A DNA stretch of 64,000 nucleotides, from the NCBI GenBank assembly GCA_003254925.1, contig QANZ01023177.1:39130-103129 (forward strand), written 5' to 3'. Position 1 is the first letter of the stretch, and every line of letters begins with the position of its first letter. Shown here piece by piece: positions 9,192 to 20,915 of this stretch. The DNA comes from Chamaecrista fasciculata (lineage: Eukaryota > Streptophyta > Magnoliopsida > Fabales > Fabaceae). The translations under genes and the position numbers were made by a program. The notes below the pieces were generated by a model. That model did not search any database, was not told the origin of the DNA, and worked only from the letters and a program-made list of their open reading frames with translations.

Positions 9192-11627
9192 GGGTAAATT
9201 GCAATTTGGTACTCTGTAGTTAGGGGCGGTTCTCCTTTGGTACCCTGAAAGAAAATTTTTTGCATTGTGGTACCCTGTGGTTTTCTCCGTTAGCGATTTG
9301 GTCCCTTGAGGTTTTTTTCTGTTAGGATTTAACGACAAATGTACGTTAAAATGCCAAAAATCTCCCAAAAAGTCTTCTCTTATGCGTTTAAGTCCTTTCC
9401 CTTTACTAAAAGGGATCAAAACATAAAGAATTAATTATAAAAGGGTCTTTAGAATTCTAATATTATAGATTTTTCTCAATTCCACCTCTTTTTCATCATT
9501 TTCATTCATTTTAGTCCCAATTCCTCAAAATAAAATCGTAAAGTGTCCCAAAACTCTTTCAAACATTTCATTTTAGTCCTTAAAAATATTAAAAACCCTA
9601 AACCCTAAACCTTAAAACCCCAAACCCTAAATCCCAAACCCTAAAAAAAAGTCTAAGTTCAACAATTAGGTCTTTGACCCATTTTTATTCCAATATTCTC
9701 AATTCCCCATTTTTTTTTCATCATCTTCATTCATTTTAATCTCAATTCCTCAAAATAAAATTGTAAAGTGTCCCAAAACTCTTCAAAACATTCCAATTTA
9801 GTCCTTAAAAATATTAAAAACCCTAAACCCTAAAACTCCAAACCCCTAAACCCCTAAACTCTAAACTCTAAACCCTAAAAAAATTACACATTACAATTTT
9901 TTACACATCATCATCATTTTTCTCTCCCTCTAAACCTTCATCCAAAAATTAAAAATAAACTCTAAAAATTCTAAAAAACCTTAAACCCCTTAAGTCTTCC
10001 AAACACATCATCAATCTTTCCCTCTCTCCTTTTTTTTTTTTGGACTGATTTCCCTCTCTCCTTTAAACCTTCATCAAATAAACAAAAGAAAAAAAGAAAA
10101 AAAAAACTCCTAATACGAAGCTTCATCGCCGCATAACCTTCATCTCTTTCCTCTGCATAACCTTCCATCTCTTTCCTTTGCAGAACCTTCATCGCCGCCG
10201 CCAACAGTTCACCTTCATCCTCTGTCACAAGAAGGCCGTTCAATTTCCGGCGAAGGTCGTTCGTGACGGCGAACATTTTCGATTTCTATTTCGATTTCGT
10301 TTTGGCTCGCTTCGATTTTGTTTTCGTCACTTAATCTTGGATTCGATTTCATTTTCGATTTGATTTCGATGAAGTTGCTTGATTTGATTTCGTTTTCGGA
10401 TTCCGGCGAGAGAGAGAGAGAGAGATTGTTCTAAAAATTGCTTGGATTTGATTTCGTTTTCTCTTTGGATGAAGTTGTTTGGATTTGATTTTGTTTTTGC
10501 TGTTCTACTTGTGATTCGTTCTTCTTGGTCCCTTTTGATTGTTCTAGAATCCAGATCTGGATTGGTCTTCGACGTCAATGGCGATAGATGAAGATGATTG
10601 GTCGGCGGCGGAGGATGAAGATGATGAATTGATGAAGTTGAGGGTTGAATATGAAGAAGAGGGGAGGAATCGATTTAGTCCCTGATTTTTTTTTTAGGTT
10701 TTAGGAGTGAAGATGAAATGAATCGATGAAGATGATGAATATGAAGATGAAGATGAAAATGAAGAAGATGATTAAAAGATAAAAAATTAGGGGGTTTAGG
10801 TATTAAAATAAAATTAGGAACTTATGTTAAATTGGGAAGATGAAGATTAAGATTAAAAAAAATAAGTTTTAGGGGTTTAGGGTTTAGGATTTAAGGTTTT
10901 TAATAATTTTAAGGACTCTCCACCAAAAAAAAATAATAATAATTTTAAGGACTAAATTGAAATGTTTGAAAGAGTTTTAGGACACTTTACAATTTTATTT
11001 TGAGGATTTGGGACTAAAATGAATGAAGATGATGAAAAAAAGGGAGAATTGAGAATAATAGAATAAAAATGAGTCAAAGACCTATTGTTGAACTTAGACT
11101 TTTTTTTAGGGTTGGGGTTTTAAGGTTTAGGGTTTAGGGTTTTTAATATTTTTAAGGACTAAATTAGAATGTTTGAACGAGTTTTGAAATATTTTACAAT
11201 TTTATTTTGAGGATTTGGAACTAAATCATAGATGTTCATTTGTCTTTTGAGGTTCTAAGGACTATTTTGATAAAGATCATAAACTTTTGGGATTAAAGTG
11301 TAATTAAATCAGGACATATTTAAAAGAAATCTTGTGAAAAGGAGAAAATTCTATAATATTAGAATTCTAAAGACCCTTTTATAATTAATTCTTTATGTTT
11401 TGATCCTTTTTAGTAAAGGGAAAGGACTTAAATGCATAAGAGAAGACTTGTTGGGAGATTTTTGACATTTTAACGTACATTTGCCGTTAAATTCTAATAG
11501 AAAAAAACCTCAGGGGACCAAATCGCTAACGGAGCAAACCACGGGGTACTACAATGCAAAAATTTTTCTTTCAGAATACCAAAGGGGAACTGCCCCTAAC
11601 CACAGGGTACCAAATTGCAATTTACCC
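9192..11627. mobile_element. 2.4-kb Mutator-like element with very long inverted repeats and exact 9-bp target duplication
   Basis: The termini are GGGTAAATTGCAATTTGGTA at 9192 and the matching inverted end at 11627. They are flanked by the exact 9-mer TTTAATTTT at 9183-9191 and 11628-11636. The inverted arms are hundreds of bp long: the segment with GTCTTCTCTTATGCGTTTAA at about 9371 is matched inverted near 11430. Both arms contain short AAACCCT runs (about 9597-9645 and 9817-9880; inverted about 10860-10890 and 11105-11140). No transposase is visible, so it is non-autonomous. The core (about 10100-10690) is GC-richer and resembles captured gene leader sequence (see 10578-10685). A second copy begins at 63552. 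Confidence 0.85.
10578..10685 (+). CDS. Short acidic reading frame in the core of the Mutator-like element
   Basis: An ATG opens a 35-aa frame, MAIDEDDWSAAEDEDDELMK followed by LRVEYEEEGRNRFSP. It is preceded by about 400 bp resembling a plant 5' leader, with GCCGCCGCC, GATTTCG repeats and a GA run. It may be the captured first exon of a host gene (Pack-MULE style) or a chance frame in GATGAAGAT-rich DNA. No family is recognised, and expression is unknown. Confidence 0.2.
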   Translation: MAIDEDDWSAAEDEDDELMKLRVEYEEEGRNRFSP

Positions 11628-11639
11628 TTTAATTTTTAC

Positions 11640-12780
11640 TTAATCAAGGGGTTTAGCTTTTCAAAAAACAAAAGTAGATGATTTGATATATATATATTTT
11701 TTTTACATTTAATTCATTAAAAGTTATTTGTTGATTAATATGATGATATCAACATTGATTGTTAAATGTGATTCTGTTAAATACTTCTCCAACATTTTAA
11801 TCTACTAAAAAATCAAACCTAAACTTAAATCGAATTGAACCTTTAAACTTAACACTAAACGGGACCTATTTTTTTTAACCCCAAAAGTGAAACCCTTTCA
11901 CTAAACCACAATTTTACAAATTTGCAAACCGAAGTGGTCCTCCACCAATTGTCTGATTGTGTGTCTTCAAAGTTCATCATACACCTTCATTGCAAGCAAT
12001 TTGTCATTGTTGAGCGATTAAAGTTTATTCGAAGGCCCAATGTAAGTCAACTCTTCTTCATTTTGTTGGTAATGTCTTCTTTGTCGCTTACTGTTAATGT
12101 TGTGAATCGAAACTCTTAATATATTGTTTCAGTAATCAACCATGATAATACATTTAATACTCTTAATCAACCTCTAAGTGATATTATTAATTGAAACCTA
12201 AGTGATAATTATAGATACTTACATTTATGAATACAATTTTGGCACACTATTTGCAATTATTACACACTATTTGCAATTATTATGTGAATGAATTTGAAGT
12301 ATGAAACTTGAAATAAGGTGAAGAATAAAATGCAAAAGATGAACCGTAACTTAAGTGTATTAGTCGTTTTGAACCCTAGTTATGGCTATAAAAATTGAGA
12401 AAATAATACAAATCAAATTATTATTAAAAACATAGAGTCATCTTATATTTCAATTCAAATCTTTATAGTGCATTATAAGTGAAGTACAAAGAGAAAAAAG
12501 AACAAGTAAAGAAAAAAAATGATCTTACTAACATTTTCTCTCTCTAATCTATTTTTATCTCTCTCACTACTACATCCCTAAAGTATTATAAAATATCCAA
12601 ATTAATTGTATTTGACTATCAAAATTGGGTGACCAAATCATTTGCATTTGATATCAATTTGTAGTATTTAAAAATAACATATTACATATTTACATTTAAT
12701 AATTACGTCACCTATTCAAGTAACAAAAATGCTATAGAAATTAATCAGCTGATGTTTATATGTTCAACGATTAAATTACT
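11640..12780. other. Intergenic, no gene seen
   Basis: AT-rich DNA without a supportable coding region. A frame around 11922-12119 has no recognisable features. Nothing repetitive stands out apart from short A/T runs. Confidence 0.4.
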
Positions 12781-12782
12781 AA

Positions 12783-12960
12783 GGGCCTGTTTGGGAGCAT
12801 GAGGATCCTGATTTCATCTCATTCAATCATCATCTCATTTTAGGATTGGATGAATAGTAATAGTTGGGTGTTTTTTTGGGGAGTGGATCCTCTCCCTTTA
12901 ACTCTCTCTCCCTTTCTCTCCCTTTCATTCAATCTCCATCATTAAATTCATCCAATGAAT
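12783..12960. repeat. Transposon-terminus-like fragment (GGGCCTGTTTGGGAGC)
   Basis: GGGCCTGTTTGGGAGC at about 12784 is the kind of terminus seen on plant Tourist and hAT MITEs. It is followed at about 12885-12930 by TGGATCCTCTCCC plus a CTCTCTCCCTTTCTCTCCC run, the same terminal motif as the Mutator-type element at 23566. Two partial elements may be juxtaposed. Ends were not resolved. Confidence 0.35.
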
Positions 12961-13198
12961 ATCATCAAGTCCACGTGTCCCCAAATTAAATGTATCATTT
13001 CATTTATTATTTTTTCTTTTTGAAAAGGCATCATTTCATTTATGAACAAAAGATGGGTTGGCCAATTAAAAAAACAAACAAACAACAAATTAACTTCGAA
13101 AGATTCAACTGGTGCTGTATATTGGCTCTCTATGCATGTTTTCTAAGTCTAAGTACATAAATTTCTATTGATAAAAGTAACTTTTTTAAAAAAATTTT

Positions 13199-14131
13199 NN
13201 NNNNNNNNNNNNNNNNNNNNNNNNNNNNNNNNNNNNNNNNNNNNNNNNNNNNNNNNNNNNNNNNNNNNNNNNNNNNNNNNNNNNNNNNNNNNNNNNNNNN
13301 NNNNNNNNNNNNNNNNNNNNNNNNNNNNNNNNNNNNNNNNNNNNNNNNNNNNNNNNNNNNNNNNNNNNNNNNNNNNNNNNNNNNNNNNNNNNNNNNNNNN
13401 NNNNNNNNNNNNNNNNNNNNNNNNNNNNNNNNNNNNNNNNNNNNNNNNNNNNNNNNNNNNNNNNNNNNNNNNNNNNNNNNNNNNNNNNNNNNNNNNNNNN
13501 NNNNNNNNNNNNNNNNNNNNNNNNNNNNNNNNNNNNNNNNNNNNNNNNNNNNNNNNNNNNNNNNNNNNNNNNNNNNNNNNNNNNNNNNNNNNNNNNNNNN
13601 NNNNNNNNNNNNNNNNNNNNNNNNNNNNNNNNNNNNNNNNNNNNNNNNNNNNNNNNNNNNNNNNNNNNNNNNNNNNNNNNNNNNNNNNNNNNNNNNNNNN
13701 NNNNNNNNNNNNNNNNNNNNNNNNNNNNNNNNNNNNNNNNNNNNNNNNNNNNNNNNNNNNNNNNNNNNNNNNNNNNNNNNNNNNNNNNNNNNNNNNNNNN
13801 NNNNNNNNNNNNNNNNNNNNNNNNNNNNNNNNNNNNNNNNNNNNNNNNNNNNNNNNNNNNNNNNNNNNNNNNNNNNNNNNNNNNNNNNNNNNNNNNNNNN
13901 NNNNNNNNNNNNNNNNNNNNNNNNNNNNNNNNNNNNNNNNNNNNNNNNNNNNNNNNNNNNNNNNNNNNNNNNNNNNNNNNNNNNNNNNNNNNNNNNNNNN
14001 NNNNNNNNNNNNNNNNNNNNNNNNNNNNNNNNNNNNNNNNNNNNNNNNNNNNNNNNNNNNNNNNNNNNNNNNNNNNNNNNNNNNNNNNNNNNNNNNNNNN
14101 NNNNNNNNNNNNNNNNNNNNNNNNNNNNNNN
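13199..14131. other. Assembly gap (N run)
   Basis: 933 undetermined bases, bordered on the left by an A/T-rich end and on the right by a (CT)n run. Any reading frame drawn across it is meaningless. Confidence 1.

Positions 14132-14206
<75 letters not shown>
14132..14206. repeat. (CT)n microsatellite at gap edge
   Basis: About 37 uninterrupted CT dinucleotides directly follow the N run, probably the reason the assembly broke here. True length may be larger. Confidence 0.95.
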
Positions 14207-14209
<3 letters not shown>

Positions 14210-14284
14210 AAGTTTAAATATATTTTATAAAATAAATGAGTTAATAAATTAAACCTTACACGTATTAATTTTTAAAAATCATAT

Positions 14285-14668
14285 GATAAAAGTACTATTA
14301 GTATCTTCAAAGTGCGGTTATTTTCAATTGTACCCCCAAAGAATTTTTTAAGGTCAATTGTATCCTCAAAATATGCAGTTATTTTCAGTTGTACTCTCAA
14401 ATTTTTTTTGGTCAATTGTACCCTCAAAGTATGAGGTCAGTTTCAGTTATATTCTCAAAGTTTTTTTAGTTAATTATACTACCAATGTTTCACATTTAAG
14501 TCAATTGTACCTCAAATATCTCTCAATTTAGAGGTATAATTGACAAAAAAAAAACTGGGAATACAATTGATACAAAATGGAAAAAATTAAAGGTATAGTT
14601 GACTAAAAAACTTTAAAAGTATAACTGAAATTGACTTTGTAATTTAAGGATACCAAAAATACTTTATC
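14285..14668. repeat. Fold-back element related to 1115-1325
   Basis: The ends GATAAAAGTACTATTAGTATC and, inverted, GATAAAGTATTTTTGGTATCC match. Inner arms repeat TCAATTGTACC and GGTATAATTGAC. No coding. The flanking 9-mers do not match well, so the insertion scar is eroded. Confidence 0.55.
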
Positions 14669-14906
14669 AAATTAAAATTTGGAACATTGGATTGTATATA
14701 TTTTGGGAGTGAAAAAGTGTATTAAAAAAGAGTGTTAATATAAATATTTAGTGTATATAAATATGGGTGTTACCGTGTTAGGAGATATGAGTGAGGAGTT
14801 GGGGTTTGTATCCTATGGAAATGAAATTCACATCTTGGGTGAGTCTGTATTAGCATTTTGCAAGACTTACGTCACAATCAGAAACTTCCTGTTCTTCATT
14901 CAACTT

Positions 14907-15035
14907 ATGGAAGCTCTTACAAGCAATCCTTCACCCTTCTCCCTCTTCCACTCCTCTCGTTGCTTCTCTTTTCCAAATCCAACTTCACTTTTCTCTCTCT
15001 CTCTACTCTGTCTTTGTCTGAACTCTCAAGTCTGA
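14907..15035 (+). pseudogene. Possible orphan first exon with plastid-transit-like N-terminus
   Basis: A 42-aa frame starts MEALTSNPSPFSLFHSSRCF and continues with FPNPTSLFSLSLLCLCLNSQ. It is rich in Ser, Leu, Pro and Phe with few acidic residues, like a chloroplast transit peptide. The DNA is CT-rich like a gene 5' end. No downstream exon is visible before the fold-back repeat at 15150. It could be a truncated gene copy or chance. The protein is not identified. Confidence 0.25.
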
Positions 15036-15149
15036 ACCCTCACCTCTTCTCTCCTCGTGTTTACTCTCTTCCTTTAATTCTTTCTTTCTTTTTTTTTTAT
15101 TAAATATATTTTATAAATTTTAATTTATCTTAAAATTATAATTTATTAA

Positions 15150-15558
15150 TCTTTGTATATTAAAAAGTGTTTATACTTTCGTACTCTGTTTTATGGACCG
15201 ATTTCACTTTGATATTTTGTTCTTTTAAAAGTGACACTTTGGTACCCTATTCTTTGCACGTTAACATTTTGGTATCCTATCTTTTAAAATTGACATTTTG
15301 GTACCTTGTTCTTTGTACCGTTAACACTTTGGTACCCTAAAAAAGATAGAATATAGTAACAAATCGTGAAATAACAGGGTACCAAAGTGAAATCAGTTCA
15401 TAGAACAACATACCAAAATGTTAAGGGGGCAAGGAATAGGATACCAAAATGTCACTTTTGAAAGAACATAGATACCAAAATTTCTCTTTGAAAGAACAGT
15501 GTAACAAAGTTAAATTGGTCCATAGAATAGGGTATCAAAGTGTAATTTACCCTTAAAA
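15150..15558. repeat. Fold-back element with GGTACC-type subterminal repeats
   Basis: The right end, reverse-complemented, reads GGGTAAATTACACTTTGATA, the terminus type of the element at 42456-42938. The left end is a degraded partner. Arms contain several copies of CACTTTGGTACCCT and its complement, each followed by ATTCTTTG or TTAACA spacers. The flanks share TTAAAAA, possibly a decayed 9-bp duplication. No coding. Confidence 0.6.
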
Positions 15559-15559
15559 A

Positions 15560-16000
15560 TATATTTTTTCATTCTTAAGTTATGAAGCAAATCTTTAACA
15601 ATTGAGTCCATCTTTAATAGCTTCTTTATTCATAATGCACGCAACAAGCTACTTCCTAATCATCACGGAGTTTAACTCCGAATTTGATTGAAAAAGAAAT
15701 TGTATAATTTTAAAAATATCACATACATATACTGTAATTAAACTACAAAAGTACAAATATGCTGCACAGTGCACATGCTTATTATTATTTTTATTATTGT
15801 ATTTATAAAATTAGGAATCCTGCCTTTTCACGCCTAAATAACGTTTAATTCAATTTTTTTGTAATTGTTATTCTCTTTGGCCAAGTCAAATTTAACAGTT
15901 TGAGTATCGCAGTAAGACACCGATATTTTTTTTCCCTTCTGCTCACATTTCTTTTTCACACACCACTGTAATATTATTATAAATATATATATATACACAT
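15560..16000. other. Region upstream of the F-box gene
   Basis: AT-rich, no coding seen. A TATA-like ATATATATATATAC lies at about 15983-15996, followed by CT-rich leader sequence from about 16030, consistent with transcription of the FBW2-like gene starting near 16020-16050. The exact start cannot be read from sequence. Confidence 0.4.
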
Positions 16001-16325
16001 AGGTTCACTTTTTGATTGAAAGATTGCAACTTGATCCAGTGAGCCTAGTCTCCTCTCCTCTCTCTAGTCTCTAGTATCTACCATTACCCTACACTTTGTA
16101 TTATTAATTGTTTTTTCCCTTTTGCTTTTTCCTCTTTTACTACTTACCTTGTTCTTGTTTCATTGAAGCGGTGGTTAGGTGGGAAGATGGCTCTCTCTTC
16201 CTTTCCCTTTTCCTCGTTTTGTACCTTTCCCATTCTTCTCACTCTCTTCTTCTTCTCTCTTTTTCCCGCCGCATGTGCCTGATTTACCGGTGACTCCTTC
16301 TTCATTCTCCTCTTTCTTTCCCAGG

Positions 16326-16829
16326 TAAAAAAAAAAGCCCCCTTCTTTTGGGTCTCTCTCTCTCTCTCTCTCTGCATGTCATTTTAATTCTCTTATCTCC
16401 CTAGGTTTCTTTCTTCTTCCCCTTTTTCTCTAACCCATTTCCATTTTTATTTCATCTTTCTTTACTTAGAAAAATCTGGGAATTCTTCGATTGAGTAAAT
16501 CTTGAAACCCAAAATGTTCAACCTTTTCCCCTTTTCTTCCTCTGTTTTTCCTCAATCGGACAATGGGTAGGAATAGGATGGATTATTGAATGAATTTGTT
16601 GATTCTCGTACAATGGGTCGATTTTAAACGATATGCAATTGTTAGTCACTGACTCACTGTTACCTCAAATTGTTAGATTTGGGTTACCTACCTGTATGGA
16701 CATTTATGACTGCATTATTTCCTGTATGGATATTTAAATCTGTTTAAACCCCTTTGTTCCTCAATCTTCTCCATCCCTTGGAAAAAGAAACTTACTTTAC
16801 AATTTTTCAACTTTGGTTGAACACACCAG
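16326..16829 (+). other. Probable intron in the 5' leader of the FBW2-like gene
   Basis: A donor-like CCCAG|GTAAAA occurs at about 16320-16330 at the end of a CT-rich leader, and an acceptor-like ACACACCAG at about 16829 lies just before GCCCAGGAAGGTATAATAATTTATGG. Spliced this way, the leader joins 20-odd bases upstream of the start codon. The CT-rich leader and roughly 500-bp intron are a common plant arrangement. The splice is inferred; a transcript read would settle it. Confidence 0.45.
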
Positions 16830-16851
16830 GCCCAGGAAGGTATAATAATTT

Positions 16852-18422
16852 ATGGAAGCAGCGGCATCTGATTATCGAAGTTGGGATGAATTAATACCCG
16901 ACGCATTGGGACTTATATTCACAAATCTTTGTCTTCAGGAGAGAGTGAGTGTGATTCCCAGGGTATGCAAATCGTGGGCCAAAGCAGTGAGTGGACCTCA
17001 TTGTTGGCAAGAGATAGACATTGTGAAATGGAGTAGCCGTTGTCAGCCTGATCAACTTGATAGAATGGTTGAAATGCTTATCACTAGAAGCTCTGGCTCT
17101 CTCCGAAAGCTATGTGTTTCTGGTCTTCAATCTGATGCCATCTTCACTTTCATTGCAGAAAAGTAAGCATCATTCATTCATTCCTCACTTTCAAGTTTTA
17201 ATGCATTTTTACAGGGGTTAATTATCATGGCTAAATTATAGATACTCAACTATAATTCTTTATACTCTTTCCTTGAAGTAGTGGGTATATATATATATAT
17301 ATATATATACATATATATATACCCAAACCTGATTGAATTCTAGTCATTGCAAAAGATCTCGGGAACTTTGAAAAGTGACAAAAGGTTATTGAATATTTTG
17401 ACTTTAAAGTTCTTTTGTAGAAAATGGGTTATTTGTGCAAAATTCAAAGTTCAGGTGGTCCTTTGTCACCCAAAGCTCAAAAGGATTTTCTGCTTTTCAG
17501 CCTATATCCATGAACTGTTTGGTTAATTACTACTTGTTAGTCTCAAAGTTGAGGCATGTATGTTTTAAGGGATAAAGAACACACATTTCCTACTCTCTTA
17601 TTTATGTTGATTTGATACATTCCCTCATCTTTTCTATTGGATTTGGACTAGATGAAACTAAAATTTAAACTGACTTTGAAGTACTAGAACCATGGTGTTA
17701 GTAGTTAAATTTGTTTTTCAAATTAGTGGTGTGTCTTAAATGGTTTTCCTGTGTATGCAAGTGCTGGCTCTCTCCAGACTTTGAGACTTCCAAGGAGCAA
17801 TATGAGTAATTCCATAGTGGAACAGATTTCTGGAAGGCTTTCTTTGGTTTCTTTCTTAGATTTGAGCTGTTGTGTTAAAATGACTGCATATGCCCTTGAG
17901 GTAATTGGAAAGAATTGCAAACTTCTGGAAGGGTTGTGTCGGAACATGCATCCATTAGATACCGCGGGGAAGCCCTTAGAAGATGATGAAGCGACCGCAA
18001 TCGCTTCTACGATGCCTAAGCTCAAGCATCTTGAGATGGCTTACCATGTTATAACCACAGAGGGTGTTCGTCAAATACTCTTGTCCTGTCAAAAGCTCGA
18101 GTATTTTGATCTGAGGGGGTGTTGGGGTGCCAAAGTTGGAAACTTGTCGTTGAAGCAGAATTTCCCAAAACTGAAAGTTTTGGGGCCTCTTGTTATGGAC
18201 TATTACGAAGGAGACGATGACTGGGAGGAAAGCTCGGATTTCTCTGACTCTTCCGATGATTTGGCTTGGCAATTTGTTGCCGGCGACATGGGAGAATTGT
18301 ATGATTATGGAAGTGATAATTTTGAGGTGATGTGGGACGACGAGGGAAGGCTAGAGGAGCTTGAGTTGAGGTTTTATGAAGGGATTGAAGACGCAGGAAT
18401 GTATTGGCCTCCATCTCCATGA
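16852..18422 (+). CDS. FBW2: F-box protein FBW2-like (SCF substrate receptor), two coding exons
   Basis: Coding exons are 16852-17162 and 17762-18422. The donor at 17163 (GTAAGC) and the acceptor ending at 17761 (GCAAG) join AA+T to give Asn, and the frame stays open, for 323 aa. The F-box occupies about residues 10-50 (WDELIPDALGLIF, then VIPRVCKSWAKAVSGPHCW), which should bind SKP1 in an SCF ubiquitin ligase. Leucine-rich-repeat-like segments follow: GSLQTLRLPRS, LDLSCCVKM, CRNMHPLD, LKHLEMAYH, FDLRGCWG, LKVLGPLVM. The tail is strongly acidic (EGDDDWEESSDFSDSSDD) and ends MYWPPSP. Colinearity and the WPPSP terminus match Arabidopsis FBW2, which is known to target AGO1 for degradation; that function is transferred by homology. 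The intron holds a (TA)n run at about 17287-17320. The likely 5'-leader intron is listed separately. Confidence 0.93.
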
Positions 18423-20900
18423 TCCACATTTGCTTGCTTTATTACTCTATGTATGTAACTAATGCTTCTACTATTGGCTTTAATATGCTCTGGGGTTGTG
18501 TATTTATTTGAAAACAGAGCTGCTTGGATTGTTCTTTGGTAATTCATATGCTTCTTTACAAAACCCGCCTACATATAATATGTTCAGCATCTTCCTGACC
18601 AAAAACAAAAGTTGAAGCTGATTTTGCTCTTAGAAAGTCATTAGTTGTTATTTGCATTTACTGGAAAGTATTATTTTCCTTGGAAAAATGTTGTTTCAAG
18701 TTGAATGACCATTCTGATGCAATTGTGGGATAAGTGAGATCAGTGTAGGGCTAACATAATATTGTATACTCCACTAGCAAACGATGCCAAACCTTCTTTA
18801 GAGACCCGTGCCCAAGTCTAATGTTTGGAAAAGAGCTGCTTCTGCCTTTTAAGGATCTTTCTCATTTTTAATCTAAATTTTCCTAATAGCAGTGAATGTT
18901 AAGAATGTCTCATTTATGAATGAACTGCTCTAAACCCAGATCAGTTTAAACATTTTGATGACCAGATTGTGTTAAAGAGAGATGCCTTGCACAGTTGATA
19001 GCTGTTTGAAACTTTGGGCATCAGAAAGTGAAATAACTATGAAATGAAGAAATCTTGGCAACGAAATGATGGGTTGCAAAATGCTTGATTAAATATGTTT
19101 TGTAAATGCTGGGTTTTAAATAATATCTGTGGACTGTGATGGATATTTGTCCACAATCACTAAAATTTTTCTTACCACAGTTTTGATTTCTTTTGCTTTA
19201 TAAGGATAATTGCAGTGTGGTTGGCAGTTACATGATTGCATGTGATTAGTAGTCTCCAATAATCTATCCTTTGAAACTTGTGTGTGTGTGTGTGTGTGAC
19301 TTTGGAAGCAATTTAATGTTCAACAAAGATAGCGATGCGGCACGTGATGAATAAGTTGAAAATTGAGTCCTTACAATAGTAAGTGATGGTCAGATGTTTG
19401 TGGTTGATGATGTTAAAGATAGAAACTAGAGAAGATGACAAGGCTAGTTATTATGATGTGTGCACTAGTTGAATTTTGGAGAGTGTAGTGTCTGATAACT
19501 GATAACTTGGGTTTCTGTTTTGAAAGAAGGGTCTCTTTGTTTGTCCCCAATTTGTCTATTTGTGAAGTGGAGCCACGCATGCAAGAGTAGGACCACCATG
19601 GGCCAGAACCACTACTCCTTTTCATTTTCACTTTTCAATTTTCTTGTGTCCCTCCCTGCTTCTTCTGCTTCTTCTTCTTCTTCTTCTTCTTTATGGACCA
19701 GACAGTGGTCCCACTTAAATGGCAAATTTAAAAAGTGGGAGGTAAGATGAGAAGTCTAAGATTTAAATATTCAAATAACAGTGTGATTGAAAATAGAGAT
19801 TCACCTTGTTGCATAGGATCAGGAGAGTTTATAAAAGGGACTAAGGGAGGGCATAAAGTGTTGTTTCAATTTAATAATATATTTTTAGCAAAATTACTCT
19901 TTTTGTTTCTAAATTTAACATCAATTTTCTATTTCTTCCTTGATATAAATATATATATATATATATTTTATCAATTTTGTTCTTAAAATTTTACATCTTA
20001 GTCGATTTTATCTCTTGACTTATTTTTTTTTCAATAAATTAACTATATAGTTCATTATCCTTGTAGAATCTAATTGGAAGAAGACATTGTTACAATGACA
20101 ATATGATATTAGATCATGAAAATAGCAAACCCTTGAGAATCAAGAGTTAGAAGAATTTGAAAATGGATCTTCTATATTTGAGGATCTGGCAAATTTGAGC
20201 AACTAATAATTAAAACACAGCATCATTTAACATCAAAGGACAATGTGATAACTTTTAGACATATTTTTGTCTAATTACATAGAACTGCATGATCCTCAAT
20301 TACAGAGGATTCAGATTGGAAGAATTCCATCTCTAGCTAACACAACTACAAAAAGGGCGCCAGAAAACCAATCAACCAATATTACAAATTGCATTAAAAA
20401 CAAAAACTTTCACCCAAAATACAATAAAAGTTACACATGAAGTTTTAAGCTTAACTGAGCTTTTCTATATTAATTTCTACTCTTTGTTATAAAGACAGAA
20501 GAGAAAAATATGACAAAGATGGAGAGGGACTGGGGCCCATAGAGGAACGAGGGATCAACATTGAAATCTTAATTCCTAACCCTAGCTGAGCGTTGTGCTC
20601 AAATGTTGAGCATGAGTTTTTCTTTGTCAAAGTGGCCCACTCTCAATTCTTCAAATATAAAAGACAAGACAATTTCAAGCTTCAACCTTCACGGAAAATC
20701 AATGTAGAATCAGTTTACCATCTAAAGAGTGTAGGTAAGTCTTAAAATCAGATTCTTCAGGTTGATATCATGTTTTTTTAAATAAAGGTAAAACAAGGCC
20801 TCATGGGCTAGATAGAGTAGAGTGGTCCAGTGGTATGCAGTAGCACTAGCATGTGATTTCTGTGAGCTTGGGCTTTGGCAATGGGACGAGTTAGATATGA
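18423..20900. other. Long non-coding interval after the F-box gene
   Basis: The 3' untranslated region probably ends within the first few hundred bp. After that there is only low-complexity content: a (TG)n run at about 19280-19298, a (CTT)n run at about 19660-19690 and AT runs at about 19950. No reading frame here shows a recognisable domain or codon structure, and no tRNA or other RNA gene was recognised. Confidence 0.45.
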
Positions 20901-20915
20901 CAAAAGATTGGAAAA

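Noticed and set aside
9597-9880. Interstitial telomere or chromosome end
   Set aside because: The AAACCCT runs are short and degenerate and lie in both arms of a bounded transposon, so they are element sequence.
13168-14217. Long open frames on both strands across the first N run
   Set aside because: They consist of undetermined bases plus a translated CT repeat, with no biological content.
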